Shown here: piece after piece, positions 26,821 to 36,113 of the stretch
Layout of the letters: each line of letters begins with the position of its first letter
Numbering within the stretch: position 1 is the first letter of the stretch
Assembly: GCA_947178105.1 (NCBI GenBank)
Contig: CAMWXD010000011.1
Span: 21,169 to 85,168, forward strand
Source of the DNA: an uncultured Eubacterium sp.
GTDB lineage: Bacteria; Bacillota; Clostridia; Lachnospirales; Lachnospiraceae
Direction of reading: 5' to 3'
Length of the DNA stretch: 64,000 bases
Notes under the pieces: model-generated
Databases searched by the model: none
Seen by the model: only the letters and a program-made list of their open reading frames with translations
Told to the model about the DNA's origin: nothing
Position numbers and translations under genes: made by a program

Positions 26821-28512
26821 ATGGGATTTTATCTAAACAGCAAAAAACCATATCTGATGTTTCAGGAAGGCCGTTCGTCCAGATATTTTGTAGACAAGAC
26901 ACGTATCTTAGAAGAACTAATTTGCGCAATCGATGCAGAGCCAGGCGCAGCGGCAGACGACACGGAGCCGGCAAAGCGGACGGGCACTCCCGGTAAAGAC
27001 CCAAAATACATCTGCGTCACAAGGCCCAGGCGTTTTGGGAAGACAATGGCTGCCAATATGATTTCTGCTTATTTTGGAAAAAGCCATGACAGCAGCGCTT
27101 TGTTTCAGGGGCTTTCTGTGTCACGCTTCCCATGGTTTGCAAAGCACTTAAACAAACATCATGTCATCCATATTATGTGCAACGAGCTGCCCGATGTGTG
27201 TACGTCTTATGCGCAGTATATCTCGCGCATCAAAAAAAAGCTGCTTGGCGACCTCGCACGGGAATTTCCAGATACCCCGATGGAAAGCACTGACGCTTTA
27301 TGGGATGCTTTTAACAGCTTGATCGAATTTGGTTCCAACGAAAAATTTATTTTTATTCTGGATGAATGGGATTATATTTTTCACAGGGATTTTATCACAG
27401 AACATGACAAAAAAGCTTACCTGGACTTTTTAAGCAGCCTTTTCAAAGACCAGCCGTATGTGGAGCTTGCTTACCTTACAGGCATCCTTCCGATTGCAAA
27501 ATATTCCAGCGGTTCGGAGCTGAATATGTTTTGTGAATATACCATGGCTACCGAAGAAAAATATGCAGGATATTTTGGCTTTACCAATGCAGAGGTCGAT
27601 CTTTTATACCAAAAATATCTGGAGCAGGAAAATGCCTGCCAAAAAGTCACACGGGACGGCCTGCGCGCCTGGTATGACGGATACTGCACAAAATCCGGCG
27701 AAAGAATCTATAATCCCCGTTCTGTAGTGCTTGCCCTTACAAACAACCAGCTTGGAAACTACTGGACAAGCAGCGGCCCATATGACGAGCTGTTTTTCTA
27801 CATTGATAAAAACACCGATGCTGTACGGGACGATCTTGCCATGCTTGTATCCGGCACGCCGGTTCCTGCGAAAATCCAGGAATATGCTGCTTCCTCCATG
27901 CGCTTGTCTACAAAAAACGAAATCTTTTCCGCTATGGTCGTTTATGGTTTTTTAAATTATGCGCAAGGGTATGTGTCCATCCCAAACAAAGAATTGATGA
28001 ACCAGTTTGCTGCAATGCTCAGTAAAGAACCATCCCTCGGATACGTATACCGGCTTGCAAAAGCATCAGAACAAATGCTTGCTGCTACCAAAGCTCTGGA
28101 TACAAAAAAAATGGCTGAGATCCTGGAATATGCGCACAATACAGAAAGCCCGCTTCTGTATTACAATAACGAAGCCGAGCTTACTATGATTGTCAATATG
28201 GCATATCTTTCTGCAAGAGACCATTACCGGATCGAACGGGAAGACAAAGCTGGAACTGGTTATGTGGATTTTATTTTTTATCCGCTGAGACCTACAGATG
28301 ACTGTATGATACTGGAATTAAAAGCCGGACAAACAGCGGAAGCTGCCATTGCCCAAATCATAGACCGCAACTATGCCATGAAATTTTATGGTATGGCTGG
28401 GCAGCAGCCACAGTATACCGGCAGGATTTTAGCCATTGGCATTGCGTATGAAAAAGGAACAGGCAAAAAACACTGCTGCAAAATTGAAATCCTAAGGAAC
28501 AGGCAGGCATAA
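26821..28512 (+). CDS. AAA-ATPase-like / PD-(D/E)XK nuclease-like protein, divergent copy
   Basis: A 563-residue member of the same superfamily as the neighbour on the other strand but clearly divergent. Walker A-like TRPRRFGKTMAAN (about residues 68-80) comes after an insertion rich in Ala, Asp and Pro near the N terminus; Walker B is FIFILDEWDYIF; the C-terminal nuclease-like core is GYVDFIFYP and MILELKAG. The family usually has FxVDKT near the N terminus, seen here as YFVDKTRILEEL. AAGGAGCCGCCA precedes the ATG. One of only two plus-strand genes in the window. Function unknown; anti-phage or genome-maintenance roles are guesses. Confidence 0.9.
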   Translation: MGFYLNSKKPYLMFQEGRSSRYFVDKTRILEELICAIDAEPGAAADDTEPAKRTGTPGKDPKYICVTRPRRFGKTMAANMISAYFGKSHDSSALFQGLSVSRFPWFAKHLNKHHVIHIMCNELPDVCTSYAQYISRIKKKLLGDLAREFPDTPMESTDALWDAFNSLIEFGSNEKFIFILDEWDYIFHRDFITEHDKKAYLDFLSSLFKDQPYVELAYLTGILPIAKYSSGSELNMFCEYTMATEEKYAGYFGFTNAEVDLLYQKYLEQENACQKVTRDGLRAWYDGYCTKSGERIYNPRSVVLALTNNQLGNYWTSSGPYDELFFYIDKNTDAVRDDLAMLVSGTPVPAKIQEYAASSMRLSTKNEIFSAMVVYGFLNYAQGYVSIPNKELMNQFAAMLSKEPSLGYVYRLAKASEQMLAATKALDTKKMAEILEYAHNTESPLLYYNNEAELTMIVNMAYLSARDHYRIEREDKAGTGYVDFIFYPLRPTDDCMILELKAGQTAEAAIAQIIDRNYAMKFYGMAGQQPQYTGRILAIGIAYEKGTGKKHCCKIEILRNRQA

Positions 28513-28533
28513 AAACTGACCATCATGCACAAA

Positions 28534-28562
28534 GACAGGCAGGCTCAAAAAACCTGCCTGTC
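28534..28562. terminator. Convergent hairpin between the AAA-ATPase-like gene and the PII-like gene
   Basis: GACAGGCAGG and CCTGCCTGTC form a perfect ten-base stem around CTCAAAAAA. The T-tracts on both sides are weak, so termination is probable rather than certain. It lies between two converging genes and may serve both. Confidence 0.65.
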
Positions 28563-28577
28563 CTTAATGCCCATGCT

Positions 28578-29267
28578 TCAATTTACCCCGACAATCCCAT
28601 CCACCGGAAGCGACAGCACGATGCCCTGCGCCTTGCCCTGCATCCCGCATTCTTTGTTAATTGCCTGCATAATCGCCTTTTTATCCTCTTTTTTTGCCAG
28701 GATCAGCACGACTTCCCGTTCCTGCTGGATACTGATATTCCAAAATTTCATCGCCTCTTCGCTGCCGATGCGCCGGCTGTGGAACACCGTACCGCCGGTG
28801 GCGCCCATCGGCCTTGCCGCGTTCATGACCTCTTCGCTGAATCCCTGGTTGACGATTGCCATAATTGCACTGTATTCGTTGTCCATCTCCAAAACTTCCC
28901 TTCCTGCTTTTTCTTCTTCCTGTGGCTGTGCGCTTTCCATCAGCCGGATCATGTGGCCGCTGCAGCTCGACATCGTAACGGTAAAGGCAATTCCCGTATT
29001 CGGCATCCCCAGATGCAGCGTTTTGCGCAGCTTTTTTAACATTTTATCCGCCAGTACTTTTGGCAGCATACTTAGCATCAGGTCTTTTTCCACCCCGCCA
29101 AGCCCCAGCATATCCATAATCTCACTTGAAGCCGTGCCCTGCGCGTGCATGATGTACTGCACAGGCACCATGCCTTCCTTAAACAAATCGACTGCCTTAT
29201 GCACCAGCTTCGGCGCACCAATTAAAAACAGCATCTGAAAAGCCGGTTTCTGATTATTGGTCGTCAT
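28578..29267 (-). CDS. PII-like signalling protein paired with DUF1538 transporter
   Basis: A 229-residue protein whose segments (MLFLIGAPKLVHKAVDLF and, later, GMPNTGIAFTVTM; second half EYSAIMAIVNQGFSEEVMNAARPMGATGGTVFH and EVVLILAKKEDKKAIMQAI) read as two PII/GlnB-like ferredoxin folds in tandem; GATGG corresponds to the usual PII loop region. Such proteins accompany DUF1538 membrane proteins and probably bind a nucleotide or metabolite to gate them; the ligand is not known. I start at MTTNNQ, preceded by GAGGAGGATATGGAAG; this ATG lies inside the end of the DUF1538 gene, giving coupling. Confidence 0.8.
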   Translation of the reverse strand: MTTNNQKPAFQMLFLIGAPKLVHKAVDLFKEGMVPVQYIMHAQGTASSEIMDMLGLGGVEKDLMLSMLPKVLADKMLKKLRKTLHLGMPNTGIAFTVTMSSCSGHMIRLMESAQPQEEEKAGREVLEMDNEYSAIMAIVNQGFSEEVMNAARPMGATGGTVFHSRRIGSEEAMKFWNISIQQEREVVLILAKKEDKKAIMQAINKECGMQGKAQGIVLSLPVDGIVGVN

Positions 29268-30831
29268 CTTCCATATCCTCCTCAAAGTCAAAGATATCAT
29301 CTTCCTCAAAATCATAAATCGCATCCTCAGCAAATACCGGCTGCTCCGTCATAACGCCTGCCGCAGTTTCCCTGCCGGACTGCTTCGTCACGATCTGATA
29401 CTGGATACCCATGATCTGTACAGCGATAAGCGGCGTTAGCGCAACGAGCGCCACCACGCCGAACGCATCTGTCATAATATTCCCGCCTACTGCTTCACAA
29501 GCGCCGATACTAAGCGGGATTAAAAAGGTCGTCGTCATCGGCCCGCTTGCCACTCCGCCGGAGTCAAACGCAATACCTACAAACATGTTCGGTACAAAGC
29601 GGGACAGCACAAGTGCAATCACATAGCCAGGTATCACGATCCAGTAAATCGGAAGCCCGGTTAAAACCCGCAGCATTGCCAGGCCCACGCTGGCTGCCAC
29701 GCCGATGGACAGGCAGCGGTTCATTGCCCTTGCCGACACTGCGCCGTTCGTAACCGATTCTACCTGATGGTTCAGCACCTGGATCGCAGGCTCCGCTTTT
29801 ACAATATAATAGCCGATCAGCATACCTAGCGGGACTAACAAAAATCGCCAGCCTGCCGCGCCGATTTCTTTGCCGAGAAAGGAACCGACCGGCGCAAAGC
29901 CTACATTCACGCCGCATAAAAACAGCACCAGCCCTATATACGTGTACGCAAAGCCGATCAGGATACGCTTCACCTGCCTGTGCTGGTAACGGCGGCTGAA
30001 CAACTGAAAGATCGCAAACACGCCGGCTACCGGTATCAGCGATACAAAGACCTCTTTGATATACGGCGGCATACTCGTTAAAAATTCCCAGAGCAGGTCT
30101 CTCGTCGTCACAACGTCTGCTACCGTAAGCGTCGTATAAGCCGCCTGCGTCGGGTTGAAAAAACAGCCCAGGATCATGACCGCCAGCACCGGCCCGACAC
30201 TTGAGAGCGCTACCAGCCCAAAACTGTCGCTGGAAGCATTTTTATCGCCTCTGACCGATGCAAGCCCGACACCCATAGCCATAATAAACGGTACTGTCAT
30301 TGGGCCTGTCGTCACACCGCCGGAGTCAAACGCGACTGCCATAAATTCCTTCGGCACCAAAAACGCCATGCCGATCATCAGGATATATAATACAATCAAA
30401 ATCGTAGACAGGCTGATCTGGAACAAAATCCTGACAATCGCTAACGCAAGGAAGATCCCGACGCCGACCGCTACGGTTAAGATCAGCGTCATATTCGGAA
30501 TGGAAGGCACCTGCTGTGCAAGCACCTGCAAATCCGGCTCTGAAACCGTAATGATTGCGCCCATCGCAAACCCGATTGCAATAATGAGCACAATCAGCCT
30601 TGTCTTTGAGATCTGGACGCCAATCCCTTCCCCAAGCGGCGTCATGGACATCTCCGCGCCAAGCTGGAAAAAGCCCATTCCTACGACGAGCATAATGGCT
30701 CCTGATAAAAACATAAACATCGTCCCTAGCTCCAACGGTACCAGAAAAATACTGATAAACAGCACAATCCCCGTGATCGGCAGCACCGCAGAAAGCGATT
30801 CCATAATTTTTTCTTTTAATTTTTGATTCAA
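29254..30831 (-). CDS. DUF1538 multi-pass membrane protein, probable transporter
   Basis: A 525-residue protein with roughly a dozen hydrophobic segments arranged as two homologous halves. Each half carries a signature AFDSGGVxxGPMT (first: AVAFDSGGVTTGPMTVPF; second: GIAFDSGGVASGPMTTTF) followed by a DxFGxVAL motif. The C terminus ends in a strongly acidic tail (DFEEDMEDDDQ). The duplication suggests an inverted- or parallel-repeat transporter; substrate unknown. Start appears to be TTG with AAAGGAGCGG upstream. It overlaps the PII-like gene and follows a chemoreceptor gene by 18 bases. Confidence 0.85.
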   Translation of the reverse strand: MNQKLKEKIMESLSAVLPITGIVLFISIFLVPLELGTMFMFLSGAIMLVVGMGFFQLGAEMSMTPLGEGIGVQISKTRLIVLIIAIGFAMGAIITVSEPDLQVLAQQVPSIPNMTLILTVAVGVGIFLALAIVRILFQISLSTILIVLYILMIGMAFLVPKEFMAVAFDSGGVTTGPMTVPFIMAMGVGLASVRGDKNASSDSFGLVALSSVGPVLAVMILGCFFNPTQAAYTTLTVADVVTTRDLLWEFLTSMPPYIKEVFVSLIPVAGVFAIFQLFSRRYQHRQVKRILIGFAYTYIGLVLFLCGVNVGFAPVGSFLGKEIGAAGWRFLLVPLGMLIGYYIVKAEPAIQVLNHQVESVTNGAVSARAMNRCLSIGVAASVGLAMLRVLTGLPIYWIVIPGYVIALVLSRFVPNMFVGIAFDSGGVASGPMTTTFLIPLSIGACEAVGGNIMTDAFGVVALVALTPLIAVQIMGIQYQIVTKQSGRETAAGVMTEQPVFAEDAIYDFEEDDIFDFEEDMEDDDQ

Positions 30832-30849
30832 ACAGCCGCTCCTTTCCTG

Positions 30850-32436
30850 TTACAGATTTGCAAATATTTCCGTCTGCTTGCGCAGCTCTTCCACAATCTC
30901 TTTGTTAACATCCATCCTACTTGTAATATCCGCCATATTTCCGACAAGGCTTTTCGTGCTTCCTGCAACGCCGCTGATATCTCCTGCGCCTTCATCGATC
31001 GCATTTGTGATTTTTTGGATCGATACGACGATCTGTTCCATCGAACTGCGCAGATGCTGGGATTTTTGATGGAATTCCTCCATCTCCTTTTCGACATACG
31101 AAGCATCCTCCTTATACTGCTGCCCGGCATAAATAAAGATCTGGAATTGTGCCAGTATCGTATCGTTCATATAGTTGATCAGATCCTGCGCGTGTTTGGA
31201 AAGGTCGTGCACCGCTTTTGTAACGACCTGGTTGACCTCCTGGATCCTCGTCGCTGTCTTTGCACAGGAATCTGCCAGATCACGGATTTCTCCCGCGACG
31301 ACTGCAAATCCCCTGCCCGTTTCCCCTGCACGGGACGCTTCTACAGAAGCATTCAGCGCGATCAGGTTCGTCGACATGGAAATAGAGAGGATCTCTTTTG
31401 TCAAAGTATTGACCTGGCCGATGCTCTTGCTGTTTTCAATCGCTTCATTTAATTCTACGAGGATATGCGACGCTTTGCCACGCATCACCTCCGCGTTTGT
31501 CTGCGCCGTCTGTTCCATTTCGCTTGCCCGCTCTTTCATTGCAGAAGTATAAGCAGTAATTGCGCCGCATTCATTCACCATGCCGTTCACATCCTGGTTA
31601 ATTTCCGAAGCGTTGCTGCTGATTTTGGAAGCGTTATGCGCCACTTTTTGGATCGCGGCAGACAAGGCTTCCATCAGGGAATGCAGGTTTTTCGTACTTT
31701 TGCTGGAAGTCCGCGTCTTTCCCAGGACATCGCCGACAACGGAATTGATGCGTTCCGAGCTGCCCTGCAGCGTATGCATCATATTTTTAATCGGTTTTAC
31801 GACGTATTTCAGTATTATGCTGACCGACACTGCGACAAGCAGCAGTCCGGCTGCAATCGTAATCCCGGAAATAAGAATGGACGAAAGATACACCCTGGAA
31901 AGCTGCTGCCTCGCAGCAGCAGTCCGGCTGGTGATCGCTTCCGCCAGCAGCGAAATATTCTCCTCGGCGGACGTAGCGAACACAGCCACTTCCTCATTCG
32001 CATATGCATACGCCTCCTGCGTCTTGCTGTCCGCGCTTGCACAGATAAGCCTGACGAGCGAATGTTTAAAGTCGCTGTAATTTTCTAAAAGCGCTTGATA
32101 AGCTCTCTCTTCTTGCGCCATAACATAGCCTTGAAAAGCTTCCAGGCTGCGGTCGAGCGCTGCTTCCTCCTCCTTGATTTGTGCTGTAATTGCAATCATC
32201 GTCTGATAATCCGCCGCAACAATATGGGACAGCGCCATTTTATGTATATTTAGCATATTGCAGCGGATTTCCGCTAATTTTGAAGCCCCTGCCATCTGGT
32301 CGTCTACAATCTGCGCCGCCTTTGCATTGACATGGTTGATATGATATACCGATAAAATATTGGAAACAAACGCCACAATCCCCAGCAAAAGGATTGGTAA
32401 AATCAGGCGTTTTTGAATGCTGAGCCTGCTGTTCAT
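30850..32436 (-). CDS. Methyl-accepting chemotaxis protein
   Basis: A 528-residue transmembrane chemoreceptor. Order: N-terminal membrane helix (about residues 12-30), a helical extracytoplasmic domain of about 150 residues resembling a four-helix-bundle sensor, a second membrane helix near 185-210, a HAMP-like linker, and a cytoplasmic signalling hairpin with NLIALNASVEASRAGETGRGFA. It lies 38 bases after the gene for a substrate-binding lipoprotein, which may deliver the ligand, and just upstream of DUF1538. GGAGGGTAGAAGAATC precedes the ATG. Confidence 0.93.
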   Translation of the reverse strand: MNSRLSIQKRLILPILLLGIVAFVSNILSVYHINHVNAKAAQIVDDQMAGASKLAEIRCNMLNIHKMALSHIVAADYQTMIAITAQIKEEEAALDRSLEAFQGYVMAQEERAYQALLENYSDFKHSLVRLICASADSKTQEAYAYANEEVAVFATSAEENISLLAEAITSRTAAARQQLSRVYLSSILISGITIAAGLLLVAVSVSIILKYVVKPIKNMMHTLQGSSERINSVVGDVLGKTRTSSKSTKNLHSLMEALSAAIQKVAHNASKISSNASEINQDVNGMVNECGAITAYTSAMKERASEMEQTAQTNAEVMRGKASHILVELNEAIENSKSIGQVNTLTKEILSISMSTNLIALNASVEASRAGETGRGFAVVAGEIRDLADSCAKTATRIQEVNQVVTKAVHDLSKHAQDLINYMNDTILAQFQIFIYAGQQYKEDASYVEKEMEEFHQKSQHLRSSMEQIVVSIQKITNAIDEGAGDISGVAGSTKSLVGNMADITSRMDVNKEIVEELRKQTEIFANL

Positions 32437-32474
32437 GATTCTTCTACCCTCCAGTATTGTATGAAATTCACCTG

Positions 32475-33764
32475 TTATCTCTCTGTTACCTTTTCCACCA
32501 TTCGGTCAAGCTGCTTTTGCAGGTCTTCTCCGGATGCATTGCCCTGTGCCATATTCCCCGCAAACGTCTCCACCGGTTCCCAAAATTTTCCGCCAACCCG
32601 CTGGAGCTGCGAAAATTCTGCCTGCGCCAGCAAAGCGGCAATCGCCGGGGAGTCCTGCACCTGTGCAGAAGCAGCCGCACGCTTATTGGACGGGCCTTGC
32701 CCGCGCATCTCAAAGCGCAGATTCTGATTCTGCTCGCTGATAATCCATTCCGCTAATTTTGCCGCCCACTTTGGATAGCTGGAATAGGCGTTGACACCGA
32801 TCAGCTTGCAGCCGGAAAAAGACGCCATCTGTACCTGCTGCCCTGCACAGGCAAACGACGGCAGCTTTGCCGCTCCCATCTGCTCTTTCCATGCATCCTG
32901 GAGCGCAACTGCGTTCCATACGCCGCTGACGCCTGCGATCACTGACCCGTCCAGTACGCCCTCCAGAAATTCCGTATCTGTACGGTTCGAAAATCCGGGG
33001 CTTTTTGCAAGCTCCAGCATAGACTGCGCCACATCAGTTCCCTTGATCCCGCCGTCTTTTCGGTTCCATGTACAAAAATTAGTAATCCCGTCTTCGTTCA
33101 AGCCGACTTCCATGCCGGTATTTCCAAAAAACGCATAGACATACCATGCCGATGACCAGTCCATCGCCAGGTATTTACCGTTATCCGCAGCAATTTCCAG
33201 CATCCGCTCTAATGATGAAACATCTTCCTCTGAGAAAAACTCTTTATTATAATACAAAAAATATCCATTGTCCGCCGTCAGCGGATAAGCATACATCGTA
33301 TTCCCGACCGATGCCGCCTCCACAGCCGTCTCCAGATGCTCTGCCCGTATTGTATCCGCAGCTTCCACCGGATCAACCGCCCCTGCGGCAGCCAATGCAT
33401 TCAACTGGTCATCCGCAAACGCAAACACATCCGCGCCTTCCTCCAGCCCGCCAAACAGCGCGTCTTTACAGCCAGATTCACTCTGCACCTCGTATGTAAT
33501 CTGAAAATCCGCCTGCTCCTCATATTCCTTTTGGAAGCTTTCGATCAACTGCCCCATAAGCTGCGTATCCTCCTCGGCTCCCCAGACAGTCAATTCCACC
33601 GATTCCCGTTGTGCAGCCTGATTCTCTGCAAGCTCCTCCTGTACCGGCTCGCCGCCATCCTTTCCGCATCCGGCAAGCAGCGCTGCGCCGACAGACAATA
33701 CCGCACATACACGCCGGATACTTTTGCTTTTGCGTATGTTCTGTTTCCCATATGCATTTCTCAT
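32475..33764 (-). CDS. Extracellular solute-binding lipoprotein (family 1)
   Basis: A 429-residue lipoprotein with signal peptide and lipobox LLAGC. The mature protein resembles the sugar-binding components of ABC importers: LTVWGAEEDTQLMGQLIESFQKEYEEQ early, and repeated aromatic and glycine-rich segments such as YLAMDWSSAWYVYAFFGNTG. No permease or ATPase genes accompany it; instead a chemoreceptor gene follows. It may therefore feed ligand to that receptor or use permeases encoded elsewhere. I start at MRNAYGK with AAAGGAAAT upstream. Substrate class (oligosaccharide) is inference from family. Confidence 0.9.
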   Translation of the reverse strand: MRNAYGKQNIRKSKSIRRVCAVLSVGAALLAGCGKDGGEPVQEELAENQAAQRESVELTVWGAEEDTQLMGQLIESFQKEYEEQADFQITYEVQSESGCKDALFGGLEEGADVFAFADDQLNALAAAGAVDPVEAADTIRAEHLETAVEAASVGNTMYAYPLTADNGYFLYYNKEFFSEEDVSSLERMLEIAADNGKYLAMDWSSAWYVYAFFGNTGMEVGLNEDGITNFCTWNRKDGGIKGTDVAQSMLELAKSPGFSNRTDTEFLEGVLDGSVIAGVSGVWNAVALQDAWKEQMGAAKLPSFACAGQQVQMASFSGCKLIGVNAYSSYPKWAAKLAEWIISEQNQNLRFEMRGQGPSNKRAAASAQVQDSPAIAALLAQAEFSQLQRVGGKFWEPVETFAGNMAQGNASGEDLQKQLDRMVEKVTER

Positions 33765-33932
33765 TTTTGTATTTCCTTTCTGCATTCCCTTTCCAGGCAC
33801 TGTTCCGTTTTGTCCTGATTTACTAATATGATAACATAACCACCGCTGTATTGCTACAAATTTTACAAAAACCATGCCAATTATGAAATTTTTATTTTTT
33901 TCATAATAAAGTAGGAAAATCTATCAAAATAT

Positions 33933-33940
33933 GCTAGAAT
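33933..33940 (+). promoter_or_regulatory. Extended -10 promoter candidate for the nitroreductase gene
   Basis: ATGCTAGAAT gives a TG-extended -10 (TAGAAT at 33935-33940) about 85 bases upstream of the ATG. No good -35 is evident, which is tolerated for extended -10 promoters. Confidence 0.5.
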
Positions 33941-34024
33941 AAGGAATGTCATTATAAAACAGCCATCATTGAGTCCGAGGGAGCCCAGCTTTCCTGACAG
34001 GCTCTAAGAAAACAGGAGGAATCT

Positions 34025-34903
34025 ATGTCAGATTTTAATTTCAATAGCGATGAAGAATGTTTAAACGTATCTGTGCGTTCAGACGGCGTGGACGACAGCG
34101 GCAGCTACAAATTCGTATGCAAACTGGAGCATTTCGGGCACCAGTCCTACGGCCAATCCTTTGGCATTTATTTTTCCAGGGATATCTCGATTGTAGAAGT
34201 ACCTGGCGATATCGAGGCTACAGCCGAAGGCAACCATCTGCACATCCGGCGCAACAACCAGCTCAACGACAACGGGCTTGTAGAAATCTGGGTCAAACTG
34301 TCCGCCGATGAATCGCCGGAAGTGACCGGTATTACGGACATTGCCTGCCAGCCGGAGGAAAACGGCAAAGAAATGCTGGAAATCGGCGCTGTCCAAAGAG
34401 CGATCTATGCAAGAAGGAGCACAAGGAGCTACAAGCCTGACCCGCTTCCAAAGGAGACCATCGACCGGATCTTAAAAGCAGGCACTTACGCAGCAACAGG
34501 CATGAACCAGCAGTCACCGATTATCCTTGCCGTGACGAACAAGGAAATGCGGGACAAGCTTTCCGCCATGAATGCAAAAATCTTAAGAAAAGACGATGAC
34601 CCGTTTTACGGTGCGCCTGCCGTACTTGTCGTACTGGCGGACAAAGATATGCCGACCTACCTGTATGACGGCAGCCTTGTTATGGGAAATATGATGCTGG
34701 CAGCAGAAGAGCTCGGCGTCGCAAGCTGCTGGGTACATCGCGCCAAAGAAGAATTTGAGTCCCAAGAAGGCAAAGAAATCTTAAAATCACTTGGCATCGA
34801 AGGCAATTATGAAGGGATCGGCCATCTGATCCTTGGTTATGCAGAAGGTGAAAAAGCGGAAGCAGCGCCGCGCAAAGAACAGTATGTTTATTATGTGGAA
34901 TAG
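34025..34903 (+). CDS. Nitroreductase-family protein with an extra N-terminal domain
   Basis: A 292-residue protein. Residues from about 125 onward are a nitroreductase domain: AIYARRSTRSYKPDPL (FMN-binding arginines), AATGMNQQSP, and GVASCWVHRAKEEF; the compact size suits the flavin-dependent subfamily found in Clostridia. The first ~120 residues form a separate beta-rich, acidic domain (GSYKFVCKLEHFGHQSYGQSF) that I do not recognise in other nitroreductases. AGGAGGAATCT precedes the ATG. Likely reduces quinones, nitroaromatics or similar with NAD(P)H; the physiological substrate is unknown. Encoded alone on the plus strand. Confidence 0.88.
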   Translation: MSDFNFNSDEECLNVSVRSDGVDDSGSYKFVCKLEHFGHQSYGQSFGIYFSRDISIVEVPGDIEATAEGNHLHIRRNNQLNDNGLVEIWVKLSADESPEVTGITDIACQPEENGKEMLEIGAVQRAIYARRSTRSYKPDPLPKETIDRILKAGTYAATGMNQQSPIILAVTNKEMRDKLSAMNAKILRKDDDPFYGAPAVLVVLADKDMPTYLYDGSLVMGNMMLAAEELGVASCWVHRAKEEFESQEGKEILKSLGIEGNYEGIGHLILGYAEGEKAEAAPRKEQYVYYVE

Positions 34904-34913
34904 TTTATGACTC

Positions 34914-34952
34914 AAAACCCCTTCTTTCATATTTCTTAAAAGAAGGGGTTTT
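34914..34952. terminator. Bidirectional terminator between nitroreductase and LacI genes
   Basis: AAAACCCCTTCTTT and AAAGAAGGGGTTTT form a 14-base perfect stem flanking an 11-base loop. Ends in TTTT in both directions, so it can serve both converging genes. Confidence 0.93.
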
Positions 34953-35013
34953 CATATTCTTATGGATGATATTTTTATTCAGCGTTCAGCATGTTTTGTT
35001 GTTCAAAATGTTG

Positions 35014-35988
35014 TTACGAAGCTTCCACAATGTAATACCCAAGCTTCACTTCTTTTACCGCAGCCTCCCCTTTTTCGAGTACTTCCATCAGCATCTGGAC
35101 AGCAATCTCCCCGCTTCGTTCATACGAAAAATGGACGGTAATCAGCGGCGGCGCCGTAACCCTTGCCATATCAGAATCACCCTGCCCGGCGACTACGATC
35201 TGTTCCGGGACTCCGATCCCATGCTCGCACAAATACTGCATCGCACCGGCAGCCATCGTATCGGTTGCACAAACCAGCCCGTCCAGCTCTTTGCATCGCT
35301 CCAGCAATTCTTTCGTCTTTTCATACCCTGATACAATGCTGAACTCTGCTGTGACCGCGTTTTCTTTCAGGCTGCTGTAGCCCATATCCGTGACCGCATC
35401 GCAATATCCGCGGTAGCGTTCAGCACCGACTGCTTTATCCTGCTGGAGCGCGCCAATATACCCCAGCCTCTTTCTGCCTTTTTTTAACAGCAGCTTCGTC
35501 AGGTCATAAGCGGCATGGTAATCGTCATGGAATACACAATGGTACCCGGCTAAACGCTGTCCGACAATCACAACCGGAACAAGCATATTTTTCAAAATGC
35601 GCTTATGGTCTGTCGTAAATACCGTCGCGACCAGAATTACCCCGTCTACCTGCTTGTCGTTAAAAGCGACCAGATATTCAGATTCCTTATTCGGATCATT
35701 CTGGGTGACCGCAAGCAAAGTCTGATATTTGCTCTTATTCAAAATGGACAAAATACCTTCCACAATCCTGCCAATGGATGCAGAAGCAACCTTTGGGACA
35801 ATCACGCCGATCATTTTTGTCTTTTTTGTCCGTAATGTCTGTGCCTGTACAGAAGGACGGTATCCTGTCTCTTCCACAACCTTGCGTATCGTCTCCCTCT
35901 TTTCATCTGAAATATGTCCATTATTAAAATAACGTGAAACAGCCGCGCTGGATACCCCTGCAAGCTTCGCGATTTCTGCTATATTCAT
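35014..35988 (-). CDS. LacI/GalR-family transcriptional regulator
   Basis: A 324-residue repressor. The N-terminal HTH reads IAEIAKLAGVSSAAVSRYFNN, followed by the hinge RPSVQAQTLRTKKT and a periplasmic-binding-protein-like ligand domain (MIGVIVPKVASASIGRIVEGI). AAGGAG has correct spacing only for the second of two close ATGs, so I start at MNIAEI. It is encoded downstream of an HPr-like protein lacking the catalytic histidine, reminiscent of the CcpA partnership with HPr-Ser-P, but the HTH alone does not show that this is CcpA. Sugar ligand unknown. Confidence 0.93.
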   Translation of the reverse strand: MNIAEIAKLAGVSSAAVSRYFNNGHISDEKRETIRKVVEETGYRPSVQAQTLRTKKTKMIGVIVPKVASASIGRIVEGILSILNKSKYQTLLAVTQNDPNKESEYLVAFNDKQVDGVILVATVFTTDHKRILKNMLVPVVIVGQRLAGYHCVFHDDYHAAYDLTKLLLKKGRKRLGYIGALQQDKAVGAERYRGYCDAVTDMGYSSLKENAVTAEFSIVSGYEKTKELLERCKELDGLVCATDTMAAGAMQYLCEHGIGVPEQIVVAGQGDSDMARVTAPPLITVHFSYERSGEIAVQMLMEVLEKGEAAVKEVKLGYYIVEAS

Positions 35989-36113
35989 TTGCATCGCTCC
36001 TTGTAACCTTGTAACTATAATACCTCTTTCCTTATCATAACACAGGACTGTAAATTTTTCCAGAGTAAAAGTTACAAAACCCAAAAAGAAGGTTAACAAA
36101 TAAGATGGAACAA

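Noticed and set aside
28525-29238. A 237-residue plus-strand ORF
   Set aside because: Antisense to the PII-like gene, with no binding site.
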